Below are positions 33,247 to 43,870 of a DNA stretch of 64,000 nt, piece after piece. The notes under the pieces are model-generated. The model made no database searches and had not been told where the DNA came from. It saw only the letters and a program-made list of their open reading frames with translations. The DNA is taken from contig NZ_CP080649.1 of NCBI RefSeq assembly GCF_019603315.1, positions 1,503,501 through 1,567,500 on the forward strand, written 5' to 3'. Source of the stretch: Ruficoccus sp. ZRK36. Lineage in GTDB: Bacteria; Verrucomicrobiota; Verrucomicrobiia; Opitutales; Cerasicoccaceae. How positions within the stretch are numbered: the stretch's first letter is position 1; every line of letters starts with the position of its first letter. A program made the translations under genes and the position numbers.

Positions 33247-33375
33247 AGTCTGTCTGAGCGGGGCGTGGCCCTCTTGTTGTCGGCTAGCGTGATCAGGGTC
33301 TGAGTGTCGTCGCAGGCTTGCAAAGAGGCGCACTCCAGCTATGCTGAAAGTGTCCTTTAACTGATATATTAAGGT

Positions 33376-34353
33376 ATGAGTACCCCGGCCAAGCCCATCC
33401 CCGCCCCGCGCATTAAGGAAACCCTCGACAACCTTCGCCAGAATATCGGAACCGTGATCCGAGGAAAGGATGAGGTTATCCGGCAGGTGGTCGTTTCTCT
33501 GGTGGCCGGAGGGCACGTGCTGATCGAGGACTTACCCGGAGTGGGGAAGACGACACTGGCCTATTGTCTGGCGCGCTCGGTGGACTGCACATTCTCGCGC
33601 ATCCAATTCACCAGTGACCTGCTGCCCAGCGATGTGATCGGTGTCTCGATCTACGATGATCAGCTGAAGGAATTCGTGTTCAAGAAGGGGCCGATCTTCG
33701 CCAACATCGTACTGGCCGACGAGATCAACCGTACCACGCCGAAGACCCAGTCCAGCCTTCTGGAGGCCATGGACCGTGGTAAGGTGACGGTGGACGGACA
33801 GACCTACACCGTGGGCTCTCCTTTCGCCGTCTTTGCCACCCAGAACCCGGTCGACTACGAGGGGACGTTTCCCCTGCCCGAGAGCCAGATGGACCGCTTT
33901 CACATGCGCCTGCAGATGGGGTATCCGCAGTACGATGATGAGATGCAGATCCTCATGCGCAGTGATAACCGCGGCAGCTACGATACGATCGACATCGGCC
34001 CGGTTGTGACGAAAAAGGAAGTGCAGGAGATTCAGCACTACACCCCGCAGGTCTTTGTCGAAGAGAGCATTTTGCACTATATTCTCCAACTGGTGCAGGC
34101 GACTCGCACCGAGAGTGAATTTGAGGCCGGGGTCAGTACCCGTGGTACGCTTGCTCTCAAGCTCGCTGCTCAGGCTAATGCTCTGGTCGAGGGGCGCGGC
34201 TTCGTGATCCCCGACGATGTCAGTGGTGTGCTTCGGGCCGTCTTTACCCACCGCCTTAAGCTGCGCCGCCAGACTTCAGACCCGATGGAGGAGCGTCGCC
34301 TCGTGGAGGGTATCCTGAACCGCTTGCTCGACTCTATCCCCGTCCCGACGTGA
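33376..34353 (+). CDS. MoxR-family AAA+ ATPase
   Basis: Cytosolic chaperone-like ATPase, 325 residues. Walker A is LPGVGKTT (53-60), Walker B IVLADEIN (111-118), sensor 1 [12 protein letters not shown] (about 154-165), and an arginine-finger region [15 protein letters not shown] follows. It starts with ATG 4 bases after an AAGGT-type ribosome site and its stop overlaps the next start by 4 bases. MoxR proteins work with DUF58 and transglutaminase partners to mature or remodel envelope proteins. Here the classic three-gene set is complete, although the specific client is unknown. Confidence 0.93.
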   Translation: MSTPAKPIPAPRIKETLDNLRQNIGTVIRGKDEVIRQVVVSLVAGGHVLIEDLPGVGKTTLAYCLARSVDCTFSRIQFTSDLLPSDVIGVSIYDDQLKEFVFKKGPIFANIVLADEINRTTPKTQSSLLEAMDRGKVTVDGQTYTVGSPFAVFATQNPVDYEGTFPLPESQMDRFHMRLQMGYPQYDDEMQILMRSDNRGSYDTIDIGPVVTKKEVQEIQHYTPQVFVEESILHYILQLVQATRTESEFEAGVSTRGTLALKLAAQANALVEGRGFVIPDDVSGVLRAVFTHRLKLRRQTSDPMEERRLVEGILNRLLDSIPVPT

Positions 34354-35507
34354 GCACATGGGCAGAGCCGAACCCGGTGGCATCCCGCCCCGGAGACTGG
34401 GCCCAGCCGGATTTTTTCTCTATCCGCCTGAGCCGTGAATGGCGCTTTTGGCGGCTGTTGTGGATGATGGTTTTACCCCCGGAGGGTGGCCGTACGATCC
34501 CGACACCCTCGGGCTACGCCCTCATCCTTGTCGTGTTGGGCCTGGGGACGGCGGCCTACAACACCGCGAGCAACATTCTTTTCATGGCGCTCTCGTTGTT
34601 GCTCTCCAGCTTGATCCTGAGCGGTTTTCTCAGCTGGCTCAACTTCCGTGGCGTGCGTTGGCGTTTGAATCTTCCTGCGAGCTTCCGGGCCGGAGAAAAG
34701 GCGGACCTCCAGATCGAACTGAGCAACGCCAAGCGTATGTTGCCCACCTACAACATCTGCTTCAACGTCCGCACGAAGCGGCAGCGCAAGCGGGAGCGCG
34801 TGCTGCTGGAGTCCCGGCTCGATCCGGGGGCGTCCCGACGGCTGGACTGGGTTTTCAGGCCACAGCAGCGCGGGGTGGATACGATTATCGTGTCCGGACT
34901 GGAGTCGCAGTTTCCCTTTGGCTTTCTCCACAAGAGTATGGGGGGCGGGATCAAATGTCCGATCACGGTCGTCCCGTCGCGTGTGGAGTACGAGTTTCAG
35001 CCCCCAGTGGGCCTGCATGCGCATCGCCGTGGAGAGATCAGCCGTCGCCCTGGGAGTGGGGCGGAGTTGATCAACATCCGCCGTTATCAGGAGGGCGATC
35101 CGCAGCGGCTTGTGCACTGGAAGGCTTCGGCGCGTTTGCGGCGGCTGATGATCCGCCAGATGGCAGAGGAGACCCGTGAGGGGTATTTAATTTTCGTCGA
35201 GTCCCCGTCGTCGCTTTGGCAGGAGGGGGAACAGTTTGAGAAGTTCTGTAGCTTTGCCGGCAGTCTGGCCGAGGACCTCTTCCGCCAGGGCAGCCTGACC
35301 GGCTACGCTCTCAACGCGGACCCGGTGAACCCGGTTAAGCGCCTCCAGGATCTCAATCGTTTTCTGAAAGCACTGGCGGTGCTGAAACCGATCGACCACT
35401 ATCAGCCCGCTCCCGATATAACGGGCTATAACCTGATCACTTTCCGCCCCGGAGCGGGTGGTGCCGTCCTCGCATACATAGGCGGAAACCCGGTGGGGAC
35501 AGCATGA
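34350..35507 (+). CDS. DUF58 domain membrane protein
   Basis: Partner of MoxR, 385 residues. Two transmembrane helices (about 52-95) are followed by a beta-rich domain and the DUF58 block [19 protein letters not shown] (about 246-264), which is the diagnostic stretch; a VWA-like fold follows to the C-terminus. It starts with GTG inside the moxR stop and ends with an ATGA overlap into the transglutaminase gene, so the three products are likely made in fixed ratio. Biochemical function is not known for the family beyond association with MoxR and proteases/transglutaminases. Confidence 0.9.
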   Translation: MSTWAEPNPVASRPGDWAQPDFFSIRLSREWRFWRLLWMMVLPPEGGRTIPTPSGYALILVVLGLGTAAYNTASNILFMALSLLLSSLILSGFLSWLNFRGVRWRLNLPASFRAGEKADLQIELSNAKRMLPTYNICFNVRTKRQRKRERVLLESRLDPGASRRLDWVFRPQQRGVDTIIVSGLESQFPFGFLHKSMGGGIKCPITVVPSRVEYEFQPPVGLHAHRRGEISRRPGSGAELINIRRYQEGDPQRLVHWKASARLRRLMIRQMAEETREGYLIFVESPSSLWQEGEQFEKFCSFAGSLAEDLFRQGSLTGYALNADPVNPVKRLQDLNRFLKALAVLKPIDHYQPAPDITGYNLITFRPGAGGAVLAYIGGNPVGTA

Positions 35508-37756
35508 ACAGCCTGAGTCAGACAGACCACCACCGTCTCAAATGGCTGTTGGGGCAGATACTGGCCCTGATTGCCTTCTGGGCCATGCTTTACCTGGACT
35601 TTGGCAGTCAGCCGCTGATTCTTTTGTTCGGGTCGCTTATTTTTATTACCCTGCTGTTTCCGGGGCTCCCGGGCCGCATCCCTGCCTTGTTCTGGAAGGC
35701 GATGACCCCCGCACTGATCCTGATCATCGCGCTCGATTTCCTCCTGCATGGGGAGGAGTTTCTGCGGCCACTGGTACGCATGGTCATGCTCCTGGCGGTG
35801 TACCGCTGTCTACAGTACAGGAACAGGCGTGAAGACCTGCAACTGGTGCTGCTGTGCCTGTTTATCCTCGTCATTGCCGGTGTGATGACGGTCTCTCTGG
35901 CCTTTGGGGTGCAGATGTTCCTGTTTACGCCGCTGGCGATGGTATTGCTGTTTGTGCTGAACCTGCTGGAGTCCACCCATGGGCGGAAGCTTGTCCGTGA
36001 AGACTGGAAAGGTTTCCGTTGGCTGGCTTTCCTGAGGCGTATTCGGCAGAGTATCGACTACCGGCTCATTGGCTTTACGGGGCTGCTTTTTGTCGGGGTT
36101 GTCACGGTCAGCAGTTTGATCTTTGTGGCGATTCCGCGTTTCCGCCTCGATCAGGCTTTACCCTTCTTGCAGATGCCGGGTACGGGGATGACGGGGTTTA
36201 GCGACATGGTGCGCTACGGAGATGTCAGTCGCCTCCAGAACGATGACCGCATCGCCTTGCGGGTCGAGACGCCTGAGAACGGCTCTATCCCCGCCAACCC
36301 CTACTGGCGGATGGTTGTGCTGGATGAGTACACCGAGCAGGGGTTCCGGGTTTCGCTTTCGGTCAAGCGCAACGAGATGGAGTTCAAGGAGGGCTGGAAT
36401 GTGACGCCTTTGCGCCCCGCCCCCGATGACGAGAGCGAGGGAGACTGGGTGGTTTATATGGAGGGCAATGTCAGTGAGTATCTGCCCTTGCTCGGTCCGC
36501 ATACGCACCTGCGTTTCCAGAAGATGAGCAAGTACCAGCTCTTCCCCCGGCTCAAGATGGTGGCTCTGGATGCGGTCAGTGCATCGCGTTTTGCCTACTC
36601 GGTCCGGGGGATGAACTCGACCGGACGGATCGCTGCTACCCAGGATGAGATCCTTGAGTTTGTGCAGCATGAGCCGCTGGCAAACCCGATGCGCGAAGAC
36701 GAGAATATCCGCAACCTCAAGTATCCGGAGACGACGCGGGTTGTGCCCTGGCGTCAGGAAGACCAGGATTACCTGGCAGGTATTGTGCAGGAGATCACCG
36801 GTGGCGAGCCGATGGAGGCTCAGCGTTTTATCCCCAAGGCATTGGCATGGCTACACGAGCACTACCGCTATAGCCGGAACCTGCGTGAAGTCTACATGCA
36901 TGAGGGCGATCCGCTCATGCTGTGGATGCAACACGATACGCAGGGGTGGTGCGAGCACTTTGCCGGGGCCTTTGCATTGATTTCCCGAGCGGCGGGCTTC
37001 CCCTCGCGTGTCGTGGCAGGCTTCGCCGGGGCTGAGTGGAACGGCTACGAGGACTACCTTGTCGTGCGTAACAGCAATGCCCACGCGTGGGTGGAAATCT
37101 ACGACCTCAATGGCCACTGGCTGCGGGTGGACCCCACTCCGGCACAGGGTAGTACCGGTCCCGATGACATAAGCATGCAGACGGCTGCGGCCTTGGGGAC
37201 TTTTTCCGGGTGGCAGGCCTGGCTGGATAGTATCCGTATGATCTGGTACCGGCGGGTGATCAGCTTCGACGAGGGGGACCAGGCTCGTCTGGCCGAGAAT
37301 GTTAAAAGCTACTCCGAGCAAACCTATGCGCAGGTACGTACCTGGGTACGTGGAAAGATGGCGGCCCTCAAGGAATGGTTCCTCTACGGCTGGAACCGGG
37401 AAAAAGTTATCCAGATATGTCTCGCGGTGGCGGCCTCATGCGGGCTGCTGCTGGGCCTGAAATATCTCTATCAAGGGCTCCAGGCACTCATGCGCAGGCG
37501 TGGTAAACCCATGGGGCGCCATGGGGCAGGGCAGATCCGCCGGCGGGCGGGTGTGTTGCTGGGGCGTATCCGTGTGGCCCGTGAGCATGCCCAGTCCGAG
37601 CCCACAGATATCCCGGAGGCTCAGGAGTGTGAACGCATTTATCATGAGTTGCTGGCGCTGCGCTTTGGGGAGTCAGTGGAATGGCCCACCGCCAAAAATG
37701 TCTTCCGGCAAGCGCGTCGGCTACTGCGTAGTGCCCGGCGCCAGGGCTGGACTTGA
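35504..37756 (+). CDS. Transmembrane transglutaminase-like protein (TgpA type)
   Basis: Inner-membrane protein, 750 residues. About six N-terminal helices (about 10-235) precede a periplasmic region with a transglutaminase-like core. Its triad is complete: Cys483 in TQGWCEHFAGAF, His527 in NAHAWVEIY and Asp543 in HWLRVDPTP. One more helix (about 640-660) is followed by a cytoplasmic DUF4129-like tail rich in Arg (about 665-750). In Pseudomonas the homologue TgpA is an essential periplasmic transglutaminase; the substrates are not defined. Together with moxR and DUF58 genes it forms a tight operon, with each boundary overlapping by 4 bases. Confidence 0.92.
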   Translation: MNSLSQTDHHRLKWLLGQILALIAFWAMLYLDFGSQPLILLFGSLIFITLLFPGLPGRIPALFWKAMTPALILIIALDFLLHGEEFLRPLVRMVMLLAVYRCLQYRNRREDLQLVLLCLFILVIAGVMTVSLAFGVQMFLFTPLAMVLLFVLNLLESTHGRKLVREDWKGFRWLAFLRRIRQSIDYRLIGFTGLLFVGVVTVSSLIFVAIPRFRLDQALPFLQMPGTGMTGFSDMVRYGDVSRLQNDDRIALRVETPENGSIPANPYWRMVVLDEYTEQGFRVSLSVKRNEMEFKEGWNVTPLRPAPDDESEGDWVVYMEGNVSEYLPLLGPHTHLRFQKMSKYQLFPRLKMVALDAVSASRFAYSVRGMNSTGRIAATQDEILEFVQHEPLANPMREDENIRNLKYPETTRVVPWRQEDQDYLAGIVQEITGGEPMEAQRFIPKALAWLHEHYRYSRNLREVYMHEGDPLMLWMQHDTQGWCEHFAGAFALISRAAGFPSRVVAGFAGAEWNGYEDYLVVRNSNAHAWVEIYDLNGHWLRVDPTPAQGSTGPDDISMQTAAALGTFSGWQAWLDSIRMIWYRRVISFDEGDQARLAENVKSYSEQTYAQVRTWVRGKMAALKEWFLYGWNREKVIQICLAVAASCGLLLGLKYLYQGLQALMRRRGKPMGRHGAGQIRRRAGVLLGRIRVAREHAQSEPTDIPEAQECERIYHELLALRFGESVEWPTAKNVFRQARRLLRSARRQGWT

Positions 37757-37885
37757 TTCTGGCAGCGTGTCATGACGGCACAGGACGCCCGATGATGGCT
37801 TATTGGCAGGCACATCTGGCTGTTTTTCATTTTTTTTTCGATTTGGCGTGCCATCGATCAGGATGATTCCCACAATGCGCCCACG

Positions 37886-39514
37886 ATGGACGTCGAAATC
37901 CTCTCACGGATCCAGTTTGCCTTCACGATTGCCTTCCACTACATTTATCCGGCCTTCAGCATCGGGCTGGGTCTGTTTCTGGTTATAGTCCAGTTGTTTT
38001 GGTTGAAAACGCGGCGACCGGTTTACCACAACATGGCGCGTTTCTGGACGCGTATCTTTGGCCTTACGTTTGCTATCGGGGTTGCCAGCGGCATCGTGAT
38101 GGAGTTCGAGTTCGGGACGAACTGGGCCACGTACTCGCGCTTTGTGGGGGACGTCTTCGGCAGTCCGCTTGCTATTGAGGGGCTCTATGCCTTCTTCCTG
38201 GAGTCAGGCTTCCTGGCCGTGCTGCTCTTCGGTTGGGACAAGGTCGGCCCGTACACACACTTTTTTGCCACTCTGATGGTCTGTCTGGGGTCGCACTTCA
38301 GCGCCGTCTGGATTGTGGTGGCCAACTCCTGGATGCAGACCCCGGCCGGTTACTACCTGGCTGAAAAGGTCAAGGTCACCGCTGACGGTATCCAACATCC
38401 CATGACAGCCGCTCTGGCCGAGGGCACCTTTACCATCAAGGAAGTGCCGCTGCCGTCAGACTATATAGTTCAGGCTGACCAGCTTGATAACGTTCGCGCC
38501 GTCATCACCGACTTTTGGGCCATGGTTTTCAACCCCTCTTCGGTTGACCGCCTGACTCACGTGGTTCTGGGCTGCTGGCTGGCCGGGGCTTTCCTCGTCA
38601 TCAGCATCAGCGCCTTCTACCTGCTGCGTAAGCGCCACACCGAGTTTGCTAAGTCCTCGCTGAAGATCGCCCTGACCATGGGGACAGTTGCTGCCCTGCT
38701 CCAGCTCTGGAGTGCGGACGAGACCGCCCGTGGCGTGGCTGATAATCAGCCCATCAAGCTGGCTGCTATCGAGGGCTTGGCTGAGTCGCAGACCGAGGCC
38801 CCCTTGGGCTTGTTCGGCATCGTGACTTGGGAGAAGGACGAAGAGGGCAATATCACCGGCATCAATGAAAGCTCGCTCAAGGTGCCGGGCCTGCTGAGTA
38901 TTTTGGTCTCCGGTGAGTTTATGGACATGCAGAAGGCCTCCGAAGTCGAGGTGAAGGGCCTCTACGAGCTTCCTTCTGACGAGTTTATCAAGTCCCGACA
39001 CCCGGACGCCACCCCCGAGGAAATCGCAAAGATCCGGCCCGACTACTGGCCGGAAGTGCCGGTGGTATTCCAGACCTACCACATCATGATCGCCTGCGGT
39101 ATGGCCTTGATCGGGATTACGATACTCGGCTGTATCCTGTGGAAGACCGGGATGCTCTTTAAACTGGAGAAGAAATGGGTCCGCGGCTTTATGTGGATTC
39201 TGGTCCTGTCGGTCTTCATCCCGCAGATCGCTAATCAGGCGGGGTGGTTTACGGCTGAGATGGGACGCCAGCCCTGGGTCGTCTACGAGGTCTTAAAGAC
39301 CTCGGAAGGACTTTCTAAGGCGGTGAAAGCGCATCAGGTGCTGAGCTCGCTGATTGGTTTCTTCCTGATCTACACCCTTTTGTTCTTTGTGTTCCTGTAC
39401 ACGCTCGACCGGAAAATCAAACACGGCCCGAAGGACGACGAGTCCATCGAAGTGCTGCCTGAAAAGTGGCAGAAGCTCGTAAAGGTCGAGCATGGGCCGA
39501 CGCTGGACAAATGA
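37886..39514 (+). CDS. cydA: Cytochrome bd ubiquinol oxidase subunit I
   Basis: Catalytic subunit of the high-affinity quinol oxidase, 542 residues, which reduces O2 to water at low oxygen. The N-terminus has the haem b595 ligand His18 in [11 protein letters not shown]; family blocks [19 protein letters not shown] and SWMQTPAGY follow. The periplasmic quinol-binding loop contains the KLAAIEGL segment with conserved Lys and Glu. The signature [16 protein letters not shown] lies near the C-terminal third. Nine hydrophobic segments are visible. It is followed after 22 bases by cydB. No cydX or cydDC is next to it. Confidence 0.96.
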   Translation: MDVEILSRIQFAFTIAFHYIYPAFSIGLGLFLVIVQLFWLKTRRPVYHNMARFWTRIFGLTFAIGVASGIVMEFEFGTNWATYSRFVGDVFGSPLAIEGLYAFFLESGFLAVLLFGWDKVGPYTHFFATLMVCLGSHFSAVWIVVANSWMQTPAGYYLAEKVKVTADGIQHPMTAALAEGTFTIKEVPLPSDYIVQADQLDNVRAVITDFWAMVFNPSSVDRLTHVVLGCWLAGAFLVISISAFYLLRKRHTEFAKSSLKIALTMGTVAALLQLWSADETARGVADNQPIKLAAIEGLAESQTEAPLGLFGIVTWEKDEEGNITGINESSLKVPGLLSILVSGEFMDMQKASEVEVKGLYELPSDEFIKSRHPDATPEEIAKIRPDYWPEVPVVFQTYHIMIACGMALIGITILGCILWKTGMLFKLEKKWVRGFMWILVLSVFIPQIANQAGWFTAEMGRQPWVVYEVLKTSEGLSKAVKAHQVLSSLIGFFLIYTLLFFVFLYTLDRKIKHGPKDDESIEVLPEKWQKLVKVEHGPTLDK

Positions 39515-39536
39515 TTAAGACGGAGAACGACACATC

Positions 39537-40556
39537 ATGGATCTAAACACCATTTGGTTTATTCTCGTCGGCGTCCTGCTCACCGGCTACGCCATGCTTG
39601 ATGGCTTCGACCTCGGCGTGGGGGGCATTCACCTTTTTATTAAGGATGACAAGGAGCGGCGTATCCTGCTCAACGCTATCGGCCCGGTCTGGGACGGTAA
39701 CGAAGTCTGGCTCGTGACCGGGGGTGGTGCGCTCTTTGCGGCTTTCCCGGAGGTCTACGCGACGGCGTTTTCGGGCTTCTATGATGCCTTCATGCTCCTG
39801 TTGTTCTGCCTGATCTTCCGGGCCTGCGCGATTGAGTTCCGCAGTAAGGAGCCGGGCCGTCTCTGGCGCCGCAGCTGGGACTGGGGCTTCTCCGTCGGTA
39901 GTATGCTGGCAGCCTTCCTTATCGGGGTGGCCATGGGGAACGTCACCTGGGGTATTCCGTTGGACGAGAACCACGAGTTCGTGGGTAACTTCCTCGGTCT
40001 GCTGCATCCCTACGCGCTCTTCCTCGGTGTCACGACACTGGCCCTGTTCATGATGCACGGTAATATCTACCTGATCATGAAGACCGAAGGGGCCCTGCAG
40101 GAGAAGCTCAAGCGCTGGGTGAAGATCACCATCCCGGTCTATATCGGCTGCTTCATCATCTTTAATCTTTGGACGATTTTTGCCTGCCCGCACATCGAGA
40201 GTGTGATGCACAAGCGCCCGGTTGAGCTGGGTATTGTCTTTGTGCTGGCTCTGCTGGTGGTGGCAAATATCCCCCGTGAGGTGCACAAGGGCCGGTACTT
40301 CCTGTCCTTCCTCAGCTCCTGTGCCGGTATGGGCTTCCTCATGCTGCTGTTCGCACTGAGCGTGTACCCGAACATGATTTTCTCTAATCCTAATCCCGCC
40401 AACAGCCTAAACATCTACAACGGCTCTTCCTCCGAGGGGACGCTGGAGATCATGTTCTGGATCGCTCTCATCGGCGTACCAATCGTGATCACCTACACCT
40501 CGTGCGTGTATTACATCTTCCGGGGCAAGGTGAAATTGACCGAAGAGAGCTACTGA
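39537..40556 (+). CDS. cydB: Cytochrome bd ubiquinol oxidase subunit II
   Basis: Structural partner of CydA, 339 residues. The start LNTIWFILVGVLLTGYAMLD and the motif GFDLGVGGIHL are typical, as is the VWDGNEVWLVTGGGALFAAFPEVYA region (two blocks, about 48-72). Eight to nine transmembrane helices are visible. The ATG at 39537 follows the cydA stop by 22 bases with purine-rich sequence (GGAGAACG) upstream, consistent with co-translation. No small third subunit was seen between 40556 and the next gene. Confidence 0.96.
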   Translation: MDLNTIWFILVGVLLTGYAMLDGFDLGVGGIHLFIKDDKERRILLNAIGPVWDGNEVWLVTGGGALFAAFPEVYATAFSGFYDAFMLLLFCLIFRACAIEFRSKEPGRLWRRSWDWGFSVGSMLAAFLIGVAMGNVTWGIPLDENHEFVGNFLGLLHPYALFLGVTTLALFMMHGNIYLIMKTEGALQEKLKRWVKITIPVYIGCFIIFNLWTIFACPHIESVMHKRPVELGIVFVLALLVVANIPREVHKGRYFLSFLSSCAGMGFLMLLFALSVYPNMIFSNPNPANSLNIYNGSSSEGTLEIMFWIALIGVPIVITYTSCVYYIFRGKVKLTEESY

Positions 40557-40613
40557 CGCCGCTTGGCATAGCTTGATTTGGTAGATTTCTCCGGCTAATC
40601 CGGGGGTGAGCCC

Positions 40614-40643
40614 TTGCAACGGCACGCGAGCTGCTGTTATATA
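40614..40643 (+). promoter_or_regulatory. Candidate sigma-70 promoter of the ATP-grasp/alpha-E operon
   Basis: TTGCAA (40614-40619) and TATATA (40638-40643) with an 18-base spacer, 15 bases before the ATG at 40658. Good match at both boxes; transcription start would lie very close to the start codon. Confidence 0.5.
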
Positions 40644-40657
40644 GGCTTTACCCAAGC

Positions 40658-42097
40658 ATGCATTTCCAAAACTACACCACGGACGACTTCTTTGATGAAA
40701 TGTTCGAGGCGCCTGGCAAGGTACGTCCTCACTATGAAATGCTCGCCGAGCGCTTTTCGCGCTTGAGTGACGAAGAGTTTGAGGAAAAGCGGCAGGCCGT
40801 TGACCTGTCTTTCCTCAGGGCAGGGGTGACCTTTACGGTTTACTCTGACAATCAGGGAACGGAGCGCATCATGCCCTTTGACCTGATCCCGCGTGTCATC
40901 CCCGGTGATGAGTGGGACCTGCTGGAGCGAGGCCTCAAGCAGCGCCTGGAGGCCCTCAACCTCTTCCTGCATGACATTTATCACGACCAGAAGATTTTAA
41001 AGGATAACGTCATCCCGCCCAGCTACGTGCTCAGCTCGAAGGACTTCCGGCGCGAGATGATGGGTGTGGATGTGCCGCGTAATATTTACATCCACATTTG
41101 CGGCACCGACCTGATCCGCGACGACAAGGGCCAGTACCTCGTCCTGGAGGATAACGGCCGCTGCCCCTCCGGCGTTTCCTATGTGCTGGAAAATCGCGCC
41201 GCCATGCGCCGCGCCTTCCCGAATCTTTTCCCCTCCGCGGGTGTGCGCCCGGTCGAGCACTACTCCGAGGATCTGCTCAAGATGCTCAAGCACATCTCGC
41301 CCGTGCAGGACCGCGAACCGACGGTGGCCATCCTCACGCCCGGCGTGTACAACAGCGCGTACTTCGAGCACTGCTTCCTGGCCCGCCAGATGGGGGTCGA
41401 GATCGTAGAAGGACGTGACCTCGTCGTGCGCGACTACAAGGTCTACATGCGCACCACCAAGGGGCTGCAGCAGGTGGACGTGATTTACCGCCGCATCAAC
41501 GACGACTTCCTCGATCCGAGCGTTTTCAACCCGGACTCGCTGCTCGGCGTGCCGGGCCTGCTCAACGCCGTGCGCGCGGGTAACCTCGGCCTCGCCAATG
41601 CGATCGGTACCGGGGTGGCTGACGACAAGGTCATGTACTACTTCGTGCCGCGCATGATCAAGTACTACCTGGATCAGGACCCGATCCTGCCCAATGTCGA
41701 GACCTACCTGCCTTCCGAAAAGCAGGACTACGACTTCGTGATCAACAACCTCGACAAGCTCGTGGTGAAGTCCGCCAACGAGGCGGGCGGCTACGGGATG
41801 CTGATGGGCCCTTGGGCCACGAAGGAGGAGATCCAGAAGTTTCACGACGACATCAAGAAGAACCCGCGCAACTATATCGCGCAGAACCCGATTTCGCTCT
41901 CACGCCACCCCACCTACTGCGGGGAGCTCGGCTTCGAGGGCCGCCACATCGACCTGCGCCCGTACATCATCTGCGGCGACGGCATTAAGATCACCCCCGG
42001 TGGGCTTACCCGTGTCGCTTTGCGCAAGGGCTCGCTCGTCGTCAACTCCTCCCAGGGCGGTGGTGCCAAGGATACCTGGGTGCTGTATAATCAGTAA
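40658..42097 (+). CDS. Circularly permuted ATP-grasp type 2 protein
   Basis: Protein of 479 residues of the CP_ATPgrasp_2 family (former DUF404/DUF407). Family blocks seen are [20 protein letters not shown] at the start, [20 protein letters not shown], a [20 protein letters not shown]-like region and the C-terminal metal/ATP block [15 protein letters not shown] with GGLTRVAL. Comparative genomics (Iyer and co-workers) links this family with alpha-E proteins and transglutaminases in putative peptide-ligating systems, but no reaction is proven. The alpha-E gene follows after 44 bases. It is probably cytosolic, since no signal or membrane segment is present. Confidence 0.9.
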   Translation: MHFQNYTTDDFFDEMFEAPGKVRPHYEMLAERFSRLSDEEFEEKRQAVDLSFLRAGVTFTVYSDNQGTERIMPFDLIPRVIPGDEWDLLERGLKQRLEALNLFLHDIYHDQKILKDNVIPPSYVLSSKDFRREMMGVDVPRNIYIHICGTDLIRDDKGQYLVLEDNGRCPSGVSYVLENRAAMRRAFPNLFPSAGVRPVEHYSEDLLKMLKHISPVQDREPTVAILTPGVYNSAYFEHCFLARQMGVEIVEGRDLVVRDYKVYMRTTKGLQQVDVIYRRINDDFLDPSVFNPDSLLGVPGLLNAVRAGNLGLANAIGTGVADDKVMYYFVPRMIKYYLDQDPILPNVETYLPSEKQDYDFVINNLDKLVVKSANEAGGYGMLMGPWATKEEIQKFHDDIKKNPRNYIAQNPISLSRHPTYCGELGFEGRHIDLRPYIICGDGIKITPGGLTRVALRKGSLVVNSSQGGGAKDTWVLYNQ

Positions 42098-42141
42098 TCA
42101 CCGCACTTCCCCAATCTTTCACCCGACATTTCGACTGACCC

Positions 42142-43149
42142 ATGCTTTCCCGCGTCGCAGACTCAATTTACTGGATGGCCCGCTATATCGAGCGTGCTGA
42201 GAACATCGCCCGCCTGGTCGAGGTCAACCTGCAGCTCTTGCTGGACTTCCAGGATGTGGACGACAACAAGCTCAAGGAGCACTGGGACCCGCTCATCCGC
42301 TCCACCGGTGACGAGGAGCGCTTTTACTCCAAGTACTCGAAGGCCACCAGTGAGAGTGTGCTGGAGTTCCTGACCTTTGAGCTGGAGAACCCCAACAGCG
42401 TGCTTTCGTGCGTCTTTAACGCCCGCGAAAACGCCCGCATGGTTCGCGACCAGATCACCTTCGAGATGTGGGAGACGCTGAACAAGCTCTACCTCTTCCT
42501 CAAGTCGGGGCGCGCCCGCCAGCTCTTTGAGGCGGACGTGCACGAGTTTTATCAGCAGATCAAGGAGCACTCCCACCTGTTTCAGGGGCTGGCACTGGCC
42601 ACGGTTTCCCGGGACGAGGGCTACGACTTTCTCCAGGTGGGTTCCTACATCGAGCGCGCGGACAAGACGACGCGTATCCTCGATATCAAGTACCACATGC
42701 TCCTGCCCAGCGTCACCGATGTGGGGGGCGCGGTGGACGTGACTCAGTGGACTGCTGTGCTGCGCTCGGCCAGTGCCTACGAGGCCTATCACCAGCTTTA
42801 CGTGGCCGACGTGAACCCGGCCAAGATCGCCGAGTTCCTTATATTTTCCGAGACCTTCCCGCGCTCCATCCGATTCTGCGTGCAGATGCTCAACGAGTGC
42901 CTGCACCGCATCTCCGGCTGTCCGCTGGCTAACTACTCCAATGAGGCCGAGCGCCTCTGCGGCCGCCTCTTGTCTGAGCTCAACTACGGCTCGGTCGAGG
43001 AGGTGTTCCAGGAGGGGCTGCACGAGTATCTGGATCGCATCCAGGACCGCCTCAACGAGATCGGCGGCTCCACCTACAAGGCGTACATGTTCCTGCCTCC
43101 CGTCGATATGGCAGGCGAGATCCAGGTCCAGCAGCAACAGCAGCAGTAG
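42142..43149 (+). CDS. Alpha-E domain protein (DUF403)
   Basis: All-helical protein of 335 residues. It opens with LSRVADSIYWMARYIERAEN, the diagnostic alpha-E start, and has ENARMVRDQITFEMWETLN and SYIERADKTTRILDIKYHML as further conserved helices with Glu and Arg that suggest a metal or phosphate site. The C-terminus ends in a run of glutamines. It always travels with the CP ATP-grasp protein and is presumed to form a complex with it. A small secreted-protein gene begins 73 bases later with its own ribosome site. Confidence 0.92.
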   Translation: MLSRVADSIYWMARYIERAENIARLVEVNLQLLLDFQDVDDNKLKEHWDPLIRSTGDEERFYSKYSKATSESVLEFLTFELENPNSVLSCVFNARENARMVRDQITFEMWETLNKLYLFLKSGRARQLFEADVHEFYQQIKEHSHLFQGLALATVSRDEGYDFLQVGSYIERADKTTRILDIKYHMLLPSVTDVGGAVDVTQWTAVLRSASAYEAYHQLYVADVNPAKIAEFLIFSETFPRSIRFCVQMLNECLHRISGCPLANYSNEAERLCGRLLSELNYGSVEEVFQEGLHEYLDRIQDRLNEIGGSTYKAYMFLPPVDMAGEIQVQQQQQQ

Positions 43150-43222
43150 TGTTGTAGGCGAGCAGGCTGTCCCCATACTTTTAAAGGTTGTCGTCTTTGC
43201 GGCGGGGGCTTGGAGTTGGGAT

Positions 43223-43867
43223 GTGCCGAAAGTTCTCCTGCTTCTCTCTCTTCTGATCTGTCCCTTTGCTCTGCGGGCGGTGGGCGTGTTGATCGACTAC
43301 CCGGAGCAGGGCACCACGTTTGAGCTGAGCGTAAAGAAGTACGAGCCGCCGCTGGTTATTGTGGACGGCCAACTGGAGGCCGGGCAACAGCCGCCCGAGT
43401 GGTGGGCCGCCTATGACGCCTTGAAAAACTACCGTGACGGCCGCGACTATGCGTCGTGGATCCGGCACTTCTCACCGGCCCTTCAGCGCGTCAACGGCTA
43501 CGGCCCCGAGCGTTTCGCGGCCATGCAGCAGTCCCGGCCTACCGCCGTATCGAATCCGCCCGTACGCAGCGTGCTCTATCAGGTGCAGGTGCTCTGGGCG
43601 GGGCGGCATATCGTAGTGGTGAAAGTTGTCAACGAGCGCGTGACGAGCTACCCGGCTGATTTGCAGGATCTACCAATGTCGAGCACGACCCTTGTCTTTG
43701 AAAAGGGCGAGGACGGCGTCTGGTGCAACCAGTGGCTTCAGGATTCCGGGCCGGGTATCGAGCTGCCCTATAACGACCTGCGCCGCATCGACGCCATCAT
43801 GGAGGCCGGCTGCGTGTACTATCACCACGGCCTGAAGCCCGGTCGCGGCCCCGCGCCAGTCGAGTAG
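43223..43867 (+). CDS. Hypothetical secreted protein downstream of alpha-E gene, 214 aa
   Basis: No family recognised. A GTG at 43223 is the best start: GGAG lies about nine bases upstream, and translation gives a clean signal peptide, MPKVLLLLSLLICPFALRAVG, split at about residue 18-20. Longer readings in this frame run back through the alpha-E gene and are not real. The mature part is rich in Pro and Tyr with YDALKNYRDGRDYASWIRHF (about 60-80), a KVVNERVTSYPADLQDLP stretch and a C-terminal CVYYHHGLKPGRG. It has only two or three cysteines and no catalytic pattern. It is on the same strand as the ATP-grasp/alpha-E pair and may be exported cargo or a substrate. Confidence 0.65.
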   Translation: MPKVLLLLSLLICPFALRAVGVLIDYPEQGTTFELSVKKYEPPLVIVDGQLEAGQQPPEWWAAYDALKNYRDGRDYASWIRHFSPALQRVNGYGPERFAAMQQSRPTAVSNPPVRSVLYQVQVLWAGRHIVVVKVVNERVTSYPADLQDLPMSSTTLVFEKGEDGVWCNQWLQDSGPGIELPYNDLRRIDAIMEAGCVYYHHGLKPGRGPAPVE

Positions 43868-43870
43868 GGC

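Noticed and set aside
42941-43222. Upstream extension of the 214-residue secreted protein frame
   Set aside because: This part overlaps the alpha-E gene in another frame; the GTG at 43223 has a ribosome site and a signal peptide.
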